From Paludibacteraceae bacterium (GTDB lineage Bacteria > Bacteroidota > Bacteroidia > Bacteroidales > Paludibacteraceae): a stretch of 64,000 nt of DNA. The translations under genes and the position numbers were made by a program. Under the pieces are notes generated by a model, which was given only the letters and a program-made list of their open reading frames with translations, made no database searches and had not been told where the DNA came from. Of the stretch, positions 37,246-47,270 are shown piece by piece; position 1 is the first letter of the stretch; each line of letters starts with the position of its first letter. The stretch covers positions 62,001 to 126,000 of the forward strand of contig JAFXPK010000004.1 in NCBI GenBank assembly GCA_017527905.1. Reading direction: 5' to 3'.

Positions 37246-38994
37246 ATGAAAGCTTATATTTCGTTGATCTTCTTTTTGTCGGTGATGGCGTTGTTGACGC
37301 TGTTGTGTTTAATTTTCCCTTCGTCAGGGATAACCATAGGTGCGCAGCCTGAACCGGATGATACGTTGGGGGTCAAGGTGGATAGTCTGGCGTTAGACTC
37401 CATCGAGGATGCTAGGTTGAATGGTGTAATGGATACCTCTCTTGTCATTGAAGATGACAGCGTCGTTCAATACGAGTCCAATTTCCTCGAACAATTGGGG
37501 AAAGAGAGCGTCACCCTCACGTTCCCGTCCCTGAGTCAGGCGTTGTCGAAGAGTAATACCGACAATGAGTCTGCGGAAAGCAAACTGCAGAAGGCCGAGG
37601 AGGAACTGCGTCTCCAAATAGAAAAAGACTCCCTCGACAAGGTGAAGGAATTGCAAATGGCGGAAGAAGAAAAGGAGCGCAAAGCATTCGAGGATACGTT
37701 GAAGTCTTACCAACACTTCGCGGAGAAGAGTTCTGCGAGGATCTACTTCCCTAATAATGATTTCCATATGATGGACAAACTGTTCGTCTCCTTGCAGAAT
37801 TGTAACAAGGGACCGGTGGTGCATATCTTACATTATGGCGACTCCCAAATCGAGTCGGACCGTATCACTGGCTATATCCGTGAGCAGTTCCAGAAAAAAT
37901 TCGGAGGATTCGGACCAGGCACTTGCCCTGCCATCCAGCCAATCCGTTCTTATACGGTGGTGCAGACATTCTCTGATAGTCTGCCTCGTTATATTGCGGA
38001 TGGTACGTTGCAGCAGAAATTGTCGGACGACCACTATGGTGTCTTGGCGCAGATGGCGAAACTGAGAGGGGGAAAGGTGACGTTGGGCTATACGACCTGC
38101 AACAATAGTAAAGTGTATAATCATGCGAAAAAATTCTCCCAAGTCCGCCTCTTGGTCGGCAACACGGGCGAGAACTTCACCGCCAAACTGAAATGGGGAA
38201 AGCAAGACTCCACGCAGGTGATAGAAGCCGCGACGCCGGAGTTCTCGGTCATCACGTGGAAACTGGATACGATGGTCACCAGCGTGAAACTCGATTTGTC
38301 TGGAACTGCGGAATTGTACGGTGTGGCGATGGACGGCAAATCGGGTGTGGCGATGGATAACATTCCTCTCCGCGGTAGCTCCGGTACCTTCTTCACCCGA
38401 ATATCTTCCCATCTCCTTTCATCTGCCATGAAGGAATTGAACGTGAAACTTATCTTGCTGGAGTTTGGAGGAAACTATACGCCGCACATCTACAGCTTGG
38501 ATAGGGTGGAAAAATACAAACAGATGATTGCCAGCCAGATACGTTATCTGAGGAATCTGCACCCTGGCGCCATGATCATCTTGATCGGTCCTGCCGATAT
38601 GTCCCAAAAGATAAACGGAGAGTTGCAGACCTATCCTTTCTTGGAGGAGAACATCGAGGGCATGAAGCAGGCCGCACTGGAGAATGGAGCCGCCTTCTGG
38701 GATATGTATCAGGTGATGGGCGGACGTAACTCCATGATCAAATGGGTGGAACATGTGCCTGCATGGGCAGCCTCCGATTATATACACTTCACACCGACGG
38801 GTGCGGGACGTATCGCGGATATGTTCGTGCAGTCCTTCATGAATTACTATGACTATTATTGCTTCTTGAAGAGGAATAAGAAGTGGAGCGATGAACTGCA
38901 GAAAAAGCAGGAGGAGAAGCAGAAGCAAGAGGGTCAGGTGAACCAGACAGGACAGACTAATCAGGTGAAACAAGAGAAACAGGTGAAGAAATGA
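37246..38994 (+). CDS. SGNH-like protein of a glycan O-acylation operon (first copy)
   Basis: 582 residues from the ATG at 37246 (TTG one codon upstream). An N-terminal transmembrane or signal segment (YISLIFFLSVMALLTLLCLIF) is followed by an acidic and coiled Glu/Lys region (about 85-155). The SGNH/GDSL fold then shows block I HYGDSQIESD (Ser near 200), a GGN-type block III (LEFGGNYTPHIY) and block V DYIHFTPTGAGR near 510 with the Asp/His pair. The tail is Gln/Lys-rich. Such proteins accompany MBOAT acyltransferases and transfer or remove acetyl groups on exported polysaccharides in the periplasm. Its stop overlaps the next SGNH gene by four bases (ATGA). Confidence 0.82.
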   Translation: MKAYISLIFFLSVMALLTLLCLIFPSSGITIGAQPEPDDTLGVKVDSLALDSIEDARLNGVMDTSLVIEDDSVVQYESNFLEQLGKESVTLTFPSLSQALSKSNTDNESAESKLQKAEEELRLQIEKDSLDKVKELQMAEEEKERKAFEDTLKSYQHFAEKSSARIYFPNNDFHMMDKLFVSLQNCNKGPVVHILHYGDSQIESDRITGYIREQFQKKFGGFGPGTCPAIQPIRSYTVVQTFSDSLPRYIADGTLQQKLSDDHYGVLAQMAKLRGGKVTLGYTTCNNSKVYNHAKKFSQVRLLVGNTGENFTAKLKWGKQDSTQVIEAATPEFSVITWKLDTMVTSVKLDLSGTAELYGVAMDGKSGVAMDNIPLRGSSGTFFTRISSHLLSSAMKELNVKLILLEFGGNYTPHIYSLDRVEKYKQMIASQIRYLRNLHPGAMIILIGPADMSQKINGELQTYPFLEENIEGMKQAALENGAAFWDMYQVMGGRNSMIKWVEHVPAWAASDYIHFTPTGAGRIADMFVQSFMNYYDYYCFLKRNKKWSDELQKKQEEKQKQEGQVNQTGQTNQVKQEKQVKK

Positions 38995-40256
38995 AACGTT
39001 GGCTTCTTATATTAGCGGTTTGCATTCCCTATGTGTGTGCTGATGCTGCACAGGGTTTTTTGCGGCATGGCGTGCCTAAGTACGACTTCATCGCCGACTC
39101 CTTGAACAAGATAATCACGCCGGGCTCGCCGGAGCGACGTGACGCTTTCTTCGAAAAGCTGGACTCCATCGTTTTGTGCCACGAGGGGATGGTCAACATC
39201 CTGCATATCGGTGGCTCTCACGTCCAGGCGGACATTTATTCGCACGAGATACGACGTAACCTCGATTCCATCAACGACCAAAACCAACCGGGGCGTGGAC
39301 TTATCTTCCCCTATACGGTGGCAAAGACGAACAATCCTTCCAATTATAAAATCATGTACCGCGGCGAGTGGACCACCACGAAGAATGTGATGCGTGATAG
39401 GAAGGCGGTCTTGGGCTTGACGGGCATGGCGGTCACAACGTCCGATTCGCTCGCTGAACTGACGGTGTGCTTGAATGGTAAGAACCGCTCTAACCGTTGG
39501 ACTTGCAACAAATTAACGTTGCTGGGTTATGCGGATTCCACATGCATGGTGGAGCCTTTCGTCCGACTGACGGATTCCTCCCTCTGTGCCTCACGGTACG
39601 ACTCCTCGCTCTCTGTCTATATTTTCGAGTTCGACCGCCTGGTGGATACGTTCACCATCGTCTTTGACCAGATGGACACCGTGCCGCATGAGTTCACCAT
39701 CACGGGTATCTTGCCCGAAAAGAGCGAGCCGGGTGTCATCTATAGCTCTATCGGCGTGAATGGGGCGACTGTCCCTTCTTACCTCTCATGCGAGAACTTC
39801 GACAGGGACCTTTCCCTTATTCATCCGGACATGGTGATCTATGCCATAGGCATAAACGATGCGCTTGTGAAGAATTTCTCCGAAGAGAAGTTCATCCATC
39901 GCTATGACTCCCTCATCGCCAGGGTGGAGTCCGTCTCCCCTAATTGTTACCATGTCTTTGTGACGAACAACGATTCCTATAAGCGGGTGCGTGCCAATCG
40001 CCGTACTCATTACGAGGTCAATAAAAACGGACTGAAGGCTCGTGATGCCTTCTACAAACTTGCGAAGAAGCATAATGGTAGTGTCTGGGACCTCTTCGAG
40101 ATAATGGGCGGTTTGGGCTCTATGAAACTGTGGGAGAAGGAAGGCATGGCTGCGAAAGACAAAGTGCATTTTACCCACAAAGGATATGTATTGATTGGTG
40201 ATATGTTTTATAACGCGTTGATAAACGCTTATTTGGAGAAAAATAATAAGGAATAA
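38991..40256 (+). CDS. SGNH-like protein with altered GDS motif (second copy)
   Basis: 421 residues with signal peptide KRWLLILAVCIPYVCADAA. The block I motif reads HIGGSHVQAD near 72-81, so the usual Asp of GDS is Gly while the Ser is kept. Block III is GINDAL (about 287) and block V is DKVHFTHKGY (about 391), both intact. It is a distant paralogue of the preceding protein and shares the order GxSQ/HVQxD ... MGG(R/L) ... HFT. It is co-translated with its upstream neighbour and 8 bases ahead of the MBOAT gene. Likely a periplasmic acyl transferase or esterase partner. Confidence 0.82.
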   Translation: MKRWLLILAVCIPYVCADAAQGFLRHGVPKYDFIADSLNKIITPGSPERRDAFFEKLDSIVLCHEGMVNILHIGGSHVQADIYSHEIRRNLDSINDQNQPGRGLIFPYTVAKTNNPSNYKIMYRGEWTTTKNVMRDRKAVLGLTGMAVTTSDSLAELTVCLNGKNRSNRWTCNKLTLLGYADSTCMVEPFVRLTDSSLCASRYDSSLSVYIFEFDRLVDTFTIVFDQMDTVPHEFTITGILPEKSEPGVIYSSIGVNGATVPSYLSCENFDRDLSLIHPDMVIYAIGINDALVKNFSEEKFIHRYDSLIARVESVSPNCYHVFVTNNDSYKRVRANRRTHYEVNKNGLKARDAFYKLAKKHNGSVWDLFEIMGGLGSMKLWEKEGMAAKDKVHFTHKGYVLIGDMFYNALINAYLEKNNKE

Positions 40257-40264
40257 TTGGTAGT

Positions 40265-42163
40265 ATGGATTTGGTTGTAAATTTTCTTAAAGATACATTC
40301 GCATTTGACGAGAACTCTCCACTGCTTTTCACCCAGCTCTATTTCTGGGTGTTCTTCGTGGCAGTCTTCGCCGTATTCTCCTTGGTGCATAGCAAGGTGT
40401 TGCTCAGGAATACGTTCCTCTTCTTCGTCAGCGTGCTATTCTACTATAAAACAAGTGGTTGGTTCACGTTGATCCTAGTCTTCGCAACCCTTTTCAACTA
40501 TATCGACGGTCTTCTCATCCACCATTCGAAGAAGGGATGGAAGACGGCTTGGCTGGTTCTGGGACTTATCGTCAACTTGGCGTCCCTTTGCTACTTCAAG
40601 TATGCCTATTTCTTTGCGGATATGGTGCAGAACCTGTTCGGCGCGCATATCGATGTGAAGAATGTCTTCTCGATGATTGGTAATAGCTTCTTGGAAGACC
40701 ATCCTTCCATCTTCTCCACTTTGGGCTCTCCGGCTGACCCTAGCAAGCCTTATTTCACGGTCGATCGGATCCTCCTTCCTGTGGGTATCTCCTTCTTCAC
40801 GTTCCAGTGTATCAGTTACTTGATGGATATCTTCCGTGAGAAAGTAGCCCCTGTGAAGAACATACTCAACTTCGGTTTCTATGTGACCTTCTTCCCTCAA
40901 TTGGTGGCGGGACCTATCGTGCGCGCAAGCACCTTCATCCCGCAACTCTACAAGAAATATTTCCTTTCGAGGAAGATGTTCGGTATAGCCATGTTCTGGA
41001 TTCTGAACGGTATGGCGAAGAAGATTATTTTGAGCGACTATATTGCGGTGAACTTTATCGACCGTGTCTTCGAGAACCCTACCATGTACTCCGGTTTCGA
41101 GAATTTCGCCGCCCTGTTCGGTTATTCGCTTCAGGTGTATACTGACTTCTCCGGCTATACGGACATCGCGATCGGTCTTGCCATGTTGATGGGCTTCTAT
41201 TTGCCGAAGAACTTCAACTCGCCTTACAAGGCCACCAACCCGGGCGAGTTCTGGAAACGTTGGCACATCTCCCTCTCCAAGTGGTTGCAGGATTACCTCT
41301 ACATACCGTTGGGAGGAAACCGTACCGCCTCGATCGGTACTTATGCATGTATCATCACCATCTCTTTGGTGGGCATGATCCTTTCGGGTAGTATATGGGT
41401 GGCTATCGTTGTGTTGGCTATCGCGCTTATCGTCACGATCAATTGCTACAAATATCCAGAGAAGAAAAAGAACCTTACGTCTAACATGAACCGATTGAAC
41501 ACCATGCTCTTGGGTGGTTTGTGGCACGGCGCCAGCTGGAACTTCATGATCTGGGGCGGTCTGAATGGTATCGGTATGATCGTGTACCGTTTCTGGAAGG
41601 ACATGAACGTGTATGTACGTTCGTGGGTCTCCCTGCTGATCGCGGCTGTCTTCTTCGTGTTGGCGAAGTTCTTCCCTGCACCGATCTGGAACATCGCGGT
41701 GATTTGGATGGGCGTCATAGCCGTCGGCTCGTTCATCCGTATGCTCTACCATTTCTTTGAGGGTACGGCCGAGTTGAAGCCGTTGGCTACCGCTTGGGCG
41801 ATTTTACAGACCTTCGTCTTCATCACATGGACGCGCCTCTTCTTCCGCGCCGGCTCCAACTTGGACCCTGCTCAGGCGAATGAACAAGCGTGGATGACTG
41901 CCAAGGATATGGTCAATCAGATTGGTACGAAGTGGAATACGGCTGTGATTCCTAATATGATATGGGAGTATCGCTACGTCTTCACGCTCATCATCCTAGG
42001 TATGATCATCCACTGGTTGCCGGAGCATTTCAAACGTAGATATAGACTTTGGTTCGCCACCACACCGTTGCCGCTGATGGCTCTCTACGTGGTGATCGCT
42101 GTCTTTATCATTTACCAGTTCATCACGGCGGACTTGCAGAAGTTCATCTACTTCCAGTTCTAA
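40265..42163 (+). CDS. MBOAT-family membrane O-acyltransferase (AlgI/PatA type)
   Basis: 632 residues with about 12 predicted membrane segments. Signature regions are FFPQLVAGPIVR, WKRWHISLSKWLQDYLYIPLGG and LLGGLWHGASWNFMIWGG, where His near 421 is the expected active-site residue. Members pass acyl groups from a cytoplasmic donor across the inner membrane to periplasmic acceptors, as in alginate, peptidoglycan or teichoic acid acylation. With two SGNH proteins directly upstream in one operon, O-acetylation of a cell-surface polysaccharide is the best inference. The target glycan is not encoded nearby. Confidence 0.93.
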   Translation: MDLVVNFLKDTFAFDENSPLLFTQLYFWVFFVAVFAVFSLVHSKVLLRNTFLFFVSVLFYYKTSGWFTLILVFATLFNYIDGLLIHHSKKGWKTAWLVLGLIVNLASLCYFKYAYFFADMVQNLFGAHIDVKNVFSMIGNSFLEDHPSIFSTLGSPADPSKPYFTVDRILLPVGISFFTFQCISYLMDIFREKVAPVKNILNFGFYVTFFPQLVAGPIVRASTFIPQLYKKYFLSRKMFGIAMFWILNGMAKKIILSDYIAVNFIDRVFENPTMYSGFENFAALFGYSLQVYTDFSGYTDIAIGLAMLMGFYLPKNFNSPYKATNPGEFWKRWHISLSKWLQDYLYIPLGGNRTASIGTYACIITISLVGMILSGSIWVAIVVLAIALIVTINCYKYPEKKKNLTSNMNRLNTMLLGGLWHGASWNFMIWGGLNGIGMIVYRFWKDMNVYVRSWVSLLIAAVFFVLAKFFPAPIWNIAVIWMGVIAVGSFIRMLYHFFEGTAELKPLATAWAILQTFVFITWTRLFFRAGSNLDPAQANEQAWMTAKDMVNQIGTKWNTAVIPNMIWEYRYVFTLIILGMIIHWLPEHFKRRYRLWFATTPLPLMALYVVIAVFIIYQFITADLQKFIYFQF

Positions 42164-42189
42164 ACGCTTCTGTATTGAGATGTTATATC

Positions 42190-42271
42190 TAATAAATAGT
42201 AATTTGTAAATAGTTAAATAGTAAATCGCAGACAATTAAATAGTAAATCGTAAATAGTTAAATAGTAAATC
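42190..42271. repeat. AT-rich direct repeats upstream of prs
   Basis: The words GTAAATAGTTAAATAGTAAATC and TTAAATAGTAAATCG recur (42205-42227, 42234-42249, 42248-42270). The repeats are nearly exact, noncoding, and lie between the MBOAT stop and prs. Confidence 0.75.
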
Positions 42272-42402
42272 CTTGCGTTCGTCTTTTGTGGCAAGTGAAA
42301 ATTCCGTGAATATTGGCTTAAATTTTATGTTATATGACACAATTGTTCGTGATTTTGTATTAATTTCGCGCTTACAACAAAAAATCAGTTAATAGAGTAG
42401 TA

Positions 42403-43344
42403 ATGGACAGTCAACATCCTTTTTCAGTTTTCGCCGGATCCAATACGAAGTATTTGGCGGAGGAAATATGCAACTGTTTGGGTTGCAAACTAGGTAAAAT
42501 CAATTTGCAGAGATTTGCAGATGGTGAGTTCGGTATCTCATACGAGGAGTCCGTTCGTGGCCATTATGTTTTCTTGGTACAGTCCACCGTGCCTTGCGCG
42601 GATAATCTGATGGAGCTGCTTTTGATGATTGATGCGGCAAAGAGAGCTTCCGCATATAAGATCATCGCTGTGATCCCTTATTTCGGATGGGCGCGTCAGG
42701 ACCGCAAGGATAAGCCGCGTGTTGCCATCGGTGCCAAGTTGGTTGCGGACATGTTGACAGTCGCCGGCATCGACCGTTTGATCACGATGGATCTCCATGC
42801 TGATCAAATCCAAGGCTTCTTCAATGTGCCTGTTGATCATCTGTACGCATCTACGGTATTCTTGCCGTATATCCAATCCATGAACCTTGAGAACTTGGTC
42901 ATCGCTTCTCCTGACGTCGGTGGTTCCAAGAGGGCTAACGCCTACTCCAAGTATTTGGGTTGCCCTATGGTGCTTTGCCATAAGAGCAGAGAGAAAGCCA
43001 ATGTGGTCAGCGAAATGACGGTCATCGGTGATGTGAAGGATAAGAACGTTATTATTTTGGATGATATGGTGGACACCGCCGGTACGTTGACGAAGGCGGC
43101 TGGCATCATGTCTAACGCAGGTGCGCTCTCTGTGCGTGCGCTTGTTTCCCACGCTGTCATGTCCGATCCGGCCAGCACGCGCGTGGACGAGTCTAGCTTG
43201 GAGGAGATCATCTTCACGAACTCGATTCCTTTCCACAAGAGCTGCAAGAAGGCGCACATCTTGTCTATCGCGCCTCTCTTCGCCGATACGATCCAACGTG
43301 TGATGGACAACCGTTCCATCAGCGAGAACTATTTGACTAAATAA
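42403..43344 (+). CDS. prs: Ribose-phosphate pyrophosphokinase
   Basis: 313 residues. It makes PRPP from ribose-5-phosphate and ATP for nucleotide, His and Trp synthesis; cytoplasmic. Conserved segments are the flexible loop region YFGWARQDRKDKPR, the metal site TMDLHADQIQGFF, SPDVGGSKRANAYS and the PRPP-binding loop VIILDDMVDTAGTL. Length and motif order match class I enzymes. It is a single gene closed by a terminator. A TAATTTCG element at 42361 may be its -7 box. Confidence 0.96.
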   Translation: MDSQHPFSVFAGSNTKYLAEEICNCLGCKLGKINLQRFADGEFGISYEESVRGHYVFLVQSTVPCADNLMELLLMIDAAKRASAYKIIAVIPYFGWARQDRKDKPRVAIGAKLVADMLTVAGIDRLITMDLHADQIQGFFNVPVDHLYASTVFLPYIQSMNLENLVIASPDVGGSKRANAYSKYLGCPMVLCHKSREKANVVSEMTVIGDVKDKNVIILDDMVDTAGTLTKAAGIMSNAGALSVRALVSHAVMSDPASTRVDESSLEEIIFTNSIPFHKSCKKAHILSIAPLFADTIQRVMDNRSISENYLTK

Positions 43345-43359
43345 TTTTTCTAGAATAAT

Positions 43360-43391
43360 GGGCTGAAATCCAAGTGGTTTCAGCCCTTTTT
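43360..43391 (+). terminator. Terminator of prs
   Basis: GGGCTGAAA (43360-43368) pairs with TTTCAGCCC (43378-43386), followed by T5. The next gene's ATG is only 14 bases further on. Confidence 0.88.
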
Positions 43392-43404
43392 GTCTTTGCG
43401 CAGT

Positions 43405-46377
43405 ATGTTTGCGGTCGTTATTTCCGAACATCGATTGTGGGGCTACAGATTCCAGCCTTGCCTCCTGTCCGACGATGAGCAGGCGGACACGTTGCAGTGC
43501 CTGCGTCTGGGTGGGGCGGATTTCCCCTTGGACGGGCTCTCTGATGTGCAGACTAAGATTGTGCGCCTTTGCGAGAAGTATGCGGAGCAGTTCGTGATGC
43601 GTATCTTCGTGAAGGGGAAACTCTCCGTGGCGGAGTTCCAGACGAAATACCTGAACAACAAGAACAATTACCCGCAGATCCAGCCATTCATCGAGAAAAC
43701 CAACTATGAGGTGGCGAACCTGCTGCGCGGAACGAATATCCCTGTTTACATTCGGGAGAAGAACTTCGCGGGTGTGTACCAGTCGGATAGGGTGGAGGTG
43801 TTGCCCCTCGTGTGCCGCCCTGTACCTGCGTTTGACTTGTCGGAGGAGAAACTGACCTATTCGATGAAAGTATTCTCCGGGGCGGAGGAAATCCCCTTCC
43901 GACGGAGGACAAAAAATTTTATCCTGCTCTCTTCCGAACCTTGCTGCTATGTCTGCGGTAAGCGTCTTTGCCTCTTCGAATCGATGATTTATAAGCGCAT
44001 CCTCCCGTTTATGGAGAAGGAGGGCGTTGACGTGCCGATCCGTACGGTCCCTTCTTACATGAAATCGTTTGTTTTGCCTACGATAGAGAAGGAAGACGTT
44101 GAGGCTCATGGTTTTGTGGTGGAACATGACAATCCGTCGCCTATCCCCGTGCTGACGTTGGAGGAGGACCTTTCCATGCGTGCCGCCCTTCGCCTCAGTT
44201 TCGAGTACGGAGATGTCTCTTGCGATCTTTCCTCCGCAAAGAAACGTTTCGTTTCGTTGTCCGACGAGAATGGATTTAAATTCACTGTCATCGACCGATG
44301 CCCAGAGGTGGAGAAACAAGCTGCCGATGCGTTGTCGGCCCTTGGTCTCCGCCAGGACAACAACTATTTCTATGCGATGGACAAGACGTCTTCGGGGACG
44401 TGGTTGCACGAAACCGTAGATTTCCTCATTGCCCATCGTCCGGCGTTGTCCGCCTTCACCGTTCGGCAGAAGTTGGATAGACCCGAAATCATCATGGCTT
44501 CCCCGAAGCTGGATTTCGATGTGAAGATCAACGATGTGTATGATTGGTTCGACATCCGCGCGGTGGTACAGGTGGGTGACGAGACTTTCCCTTTCGCCAA
44601 TCTGCACCGTAATATCATAGAGGGTAACCGGGAGTATGTGTTACGTTCCGGAAAGATATTTATCATCCCGGATGTGTGGTTCGCCCAGTACAAGGATCTT
44701 TTCCTCTTCATGGAGATGAATGGGGAGGACGCCAACCTCCTCAAACTGGACAAGTGCCATGTGGGGATGTTGGACACGGATGGGTCTGCTTCCGTCCGTG
44801 ATTTCCGGGGGTTGCTGGAGCGACGAGTTGATCTTCCTGCCGGACTCAAAACCACGCTCCGTGATTACCAGCATGTGGGGTATTCATGGCTTGTCGGCCT
44901 TTACGAGAATGGCTTGGGCGGTTGTTTGGCGGATGATATGGGTCTGGGTAAGACACTCCAACTGCTTGCTTTTTTCCTGAAGGTGTATGAGGCGGATCCG
45001 AACGATTCCCCACAGGAAGAGGCGCGATTCGAAACGTTTGAATGGCCGTATGAATCGGCGCAACCTTCGTTGTTCGATCAACCCGTGATCAAGCATTCTG
45101 AACCGGCCCGCACGGTTAAGCCTCATGCGAAAAAGAAGCCAGCTTCCTTGGTTATCATGCCTGCTTCATTGCTCTTTAATTGGGTGAGCGAGAAGGAAAA
45201 GTTCGCGCCTTCCCTCCGACATCTGTTGTATGCCGGAAGCAATCGTGTCTCGTCCTCCTCGTTGACCAACGTGTTTGACCGTCATCATCTGATTTTCACC
45301 ACTTATGGCCTAGTCCGCAGGGATATCGAACATTTGAAGAAATATCGTTTCGAGTGCGTGGTGATGGATGAGAGCCAATATGTGAAGAACGTCTCTTCAC
45401 AAGCCTATAAGGCGGTCGTTGACTTGAATGCCGCCCATTTCTACTGTATGTCTGGTACGCCGATAGAGAACTCGTTGGAGGATCTGTGGGCGCAGATGAA
45501 TTTGGCGAACCGTGGCGTCTTGGGTTCTGTGGAGTCCTTCCGTAAGATCTATGTGAACCCGATCGTGAAACGAGGCGACGAGGAGCGTGCGGAGCGGGTC
45601 AAGAGCTTCATCAAACCATTCTTGCTTCGTAGAACGAAGGAGGAGGTGGCGGCGGATTTGCCTCCTGTCGTGGAACAGTTGGTTTATTGTGATATGAATG
45701 ATGCCCATAAGGAAATCTACGAGCGGGAGAAGTCCATGGTGCGGAATAACCTGATGTCTGTGATCGCGGAGTCCGGGGTGAACAAGAATTCTATTCTCGC
45801 GCTTTCTTCCTTGACGAGGCTGCGTGAACTCTCCAATCATCCGAAATTGTTGTTCGACGATTGTTTGGTGGAGTCGGAGAAGATGAACGAGGTGGTTCGC
45901 CGCATCCAGAACCTGAAGGAAGAGGGCCATAAGGTGTTGGTGTTCTCCTCTTTTGTGCGCTTGCTGGACTTGCTGCAGGATCGGTTGGATGCGGAGGAGG
46001 TGAAGTATACGAAACTGACGGGTGAGACGCAGCGGAGGGAACAGGTGGTGAACACTTTCCAGAATGATCCTTCCGTGGTTTGTTTCCTGATATCACTGAA
46101 GGCAGGAGGCGTGGGACTGAACCTGATGGCGGCCGACTATGTCTTCATCCTAGATCCATGGTGGAACCCTGCGGCGGAGATGCAGGCTGTGGACAGGTCC
46201 CACCGCATCGGGCAGGATAAGACTGTCTTCGTTTACCGTTTTCTGTCGAAGGATACGGTGGAGGAGAAAATCCATAACTTACAGACGGAAAAACTGCAGT
46301 TGTCGGATATGTTCGTGAATTCGAACAATCCTTTTGTGGATGTGGATATGGAGACCTTGGAGCAATTGTTCGGCTGA
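43405..46377 (+). CDS. SNF2-family DNA-dependent ATPase/helicase
   Basis: 990 residues from the ATG at 43405; an upstream TTG at 43390 would lie inside the prs terminator. An uncharacterised N-terminal half (1-480) is followed by the SNF2 motor: motif I ADDMGLGKTLQ (about 507-517), motif II MDESQ (DExx box near 652), motif III MSGTPIEN, and the helicase C lobe with LKAGGVGLNL and VDRSHRIGQDKTVFVYR near 927. Bacterial SNF2 proteins such as RapA remodel nucleoprotein or recycle RNA polymerase. The stand-alone setting gives no hint of a defence system. Cytoplasmic. Confidence 0.92.
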   Translation: MFAVVISEHRLWGYRFQPCLLSDDEQADTLQCLRLGGADFPLDGLSDVQTKIVRLCEKYAEQFVMRIFVKGKLSVAEFQTKYLNNKNNYPQIQPFIEKTNYEVANLLRGTNIPVYIREKNFAGVYQSDRVEVLPLVCRPVPAFDLSEEKLTYSMKVFSGAEEIPFRRRTKNFILLSSEPCCYVCGKRLCLFESMIYKRILPFMEKEGVDVPIRTVPSYMKSFVLPTIEKEDVEAHGFVVEHDNPSPIPVLTLEEDLSMRAALRLSFEYGDVSCDLSSAKKRFVSLSDENGFKFTVIDRCPEVEKQAADALSALGLRQDNNYFYAMDKTSSGTWLHETVDFLIAHRPALSAFTVRQKLDRPEIIMASPKLDFDVKINDVYDWFDIRAVVQVGDETFPFANLHRNIIEGNREYVLRSGKIFIIPDVWFAQYKDLFLFMEMNGEDANLLKLDKCHVGMLDTDGSASVRDFRGLLERRVDLPAGLKTTLRDYQHVGYSWLVGLYENGLGGCLADDMGLGKTLQLLAFFLKVYEADPNDSPQEEARFETFEWPYESAQPSLFDQPVIKHSEPARTVKPHAKKKPASLVIMPASLLFNWVSEKEKFAPSLRHLLYAGSNRVSSSSLTNVFDRHHLIFTTYGLVRRDIEHLKKYRFECVVMDESQYVKNVSSQAYKAVVDLNAAHFYCMSGTPIENSLEDLWAQMNLANRGVLGSVESFRKIYVNPIVKRGDEERAERVKSFIKPFLLRRTKEEVAADLPPVVEQLVYCDMNDAHKEIYEREKSMVRNNLMSVIAESGVNKNSILALSSLTRLRELSNHPKLLFDDCLVESEKMNEVVRRIQNLKEEGHKVLVFSSFVRLLDLLQDRLDAEEVKYTKLTGETQRREQVVNTFQNDPSVVCFLISLKAGGVGLNLMAADYVFILDPWWNPAAEMQAVDRSHRIGQDKTVFVYRFLSKDTVEEKIHNLQTEKLQLSDMFVNSNNPFVDVDMETLEQLFG

Positions 46378-46793
46378 TACCCCGCTTTTTTGCTGAAATA
46401 CTTTTCGCTTTCGTTGAATATCTTCCCCCGTGTGTTGCCGTTTTTATACCTTTGGTGTTGTTAAAGTTGGAGCGGATATTCTATTTCTGATAAATTTTTT
46501 GTATTTGTTGGAGTTAGTATGAAACTTTTTTACTACTTTAGCGACGCGGAATGAAGTCGGTTGCCTGTCATGGGTGACGGAAGTTGTTCCCAAGGATTTT
46601 GACCCTAAATTGTGTTGTTCTATATATTATTATGTGGTTGGCCCATTGAGAAATGCGCCAACCTTTTATGAAAAATAGGGGGTCTATTTCCTGATTTAAG
46701 GATAAATGATTAATATTGAGATCTAAAAGTATTTCGATTTAGGTGTTTAATATACATAGTTTAATGTTGGTAATTATATAAATTTTTAAAGAT
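46378..46793. other. Intergenic region before the T9SS cargo pair
   Basis: 416 AT-rich bases. A promoter-like pair (TTG at 46508-46510, TACTTTAG at 46534-46541, spacing 23) is weak. A 7-bp hairpin GGTTGGC/GCCAACC followed by TTTTA (46636-46667) may be a terminator or leader attenuator. No gene was seen. Confidence 0.45.
46636..46667 (+). terminator. Leader hairpin upstream of the T9SS cargo pair
   Basis: Arms 46636-46642 and 46657-46663 (GGTTGGC/GCCAACC) enclose a 14-base loop and are followed by TTTTA. It lies about 130 bases before the gene at 46794. Confidence 0.45.
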
Positions 46794-47270
46794 ATGAAGA
46801 ACAAATTATTTTCGGCGATATTGTTTTTGGCTTTGTGCTCATTTGCGGCACAGGCAAGTACTCCAGTCACTATTATTGAGAAAAATGGCACTGAAAATAA
46901 ATATCAAATTGAGGAATCCGGAAAGATGTACTTCTCGGGCAATGGTTTGGTCATAGAGACTAAGGCCGGCGCTCCTGCTATTACGGTGAACGTTGCCAAT
47001 ATCAGGAAGGTTACTTTCCCGAAAACAAGCGTGGGCTTGGATGCGAAGGATTCTGAGTCTATCTCCCTCTTCGCATTTCCGAATCCAGTGAAGGATGTTG
47101 TCTTCCTTGCCGGTGTGAAGAGTGGTGAGAAGGTGGCTATTTATTCTGCGAATGGTTCTTTGGTGAGTGAAACCTCGTATGCCGATGAGGGCATTGATTT
47201 GTCTTCTCTTCCTTCAGGCGCATATGTGATTTCAGTAGTGGGGAAATCGGTTAAAATTAGTAAGTTATGA
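46794..47270 (+). CDS. Short secreted protein with T9SS type A sorting domain
   Basis: 158 residues. A signal peptide (KLFSAILFLALCSFAAQA) is followed by a small domain of about 60 residues (VTIIEKNGTENKYQIEESG ... ITVNVANIRKVTF). The last 68 residues resemble the type A T9SS C-terminal signal (LFAFPNPVKDVVFLAG, VAIYSANGSLV, LSSLPSGAYVISV, KISKL). It is unusual for the sorting domain to make up nearly half of a cargo protein. Its stop overlaps the next start by four bases, so the two products are made together. Confidence 0.83.
   Translation: MKNKLFSAILFLALCSFAAQASTPVTIIEKNGTENKYQIEESGKMYFSGNGLVIETKAGAPAITVNVANIRKVTFPKTSVGLDAKDSESISLFAFPNPVKDVVFLAGVKSGEKVAIYSANGSLVSETSYADEGIDLSSLPSGAYVISVVGKSVKISKL

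Noticed and set aside
43390..46377. SNF2 helicase as part of a defence island
   Set aside because: Neighbours are prs and a T9SS cargo gene; no methyltransferase, nuclease or other defence partner is adjacent. vsr is 3 kb away and has its own context.
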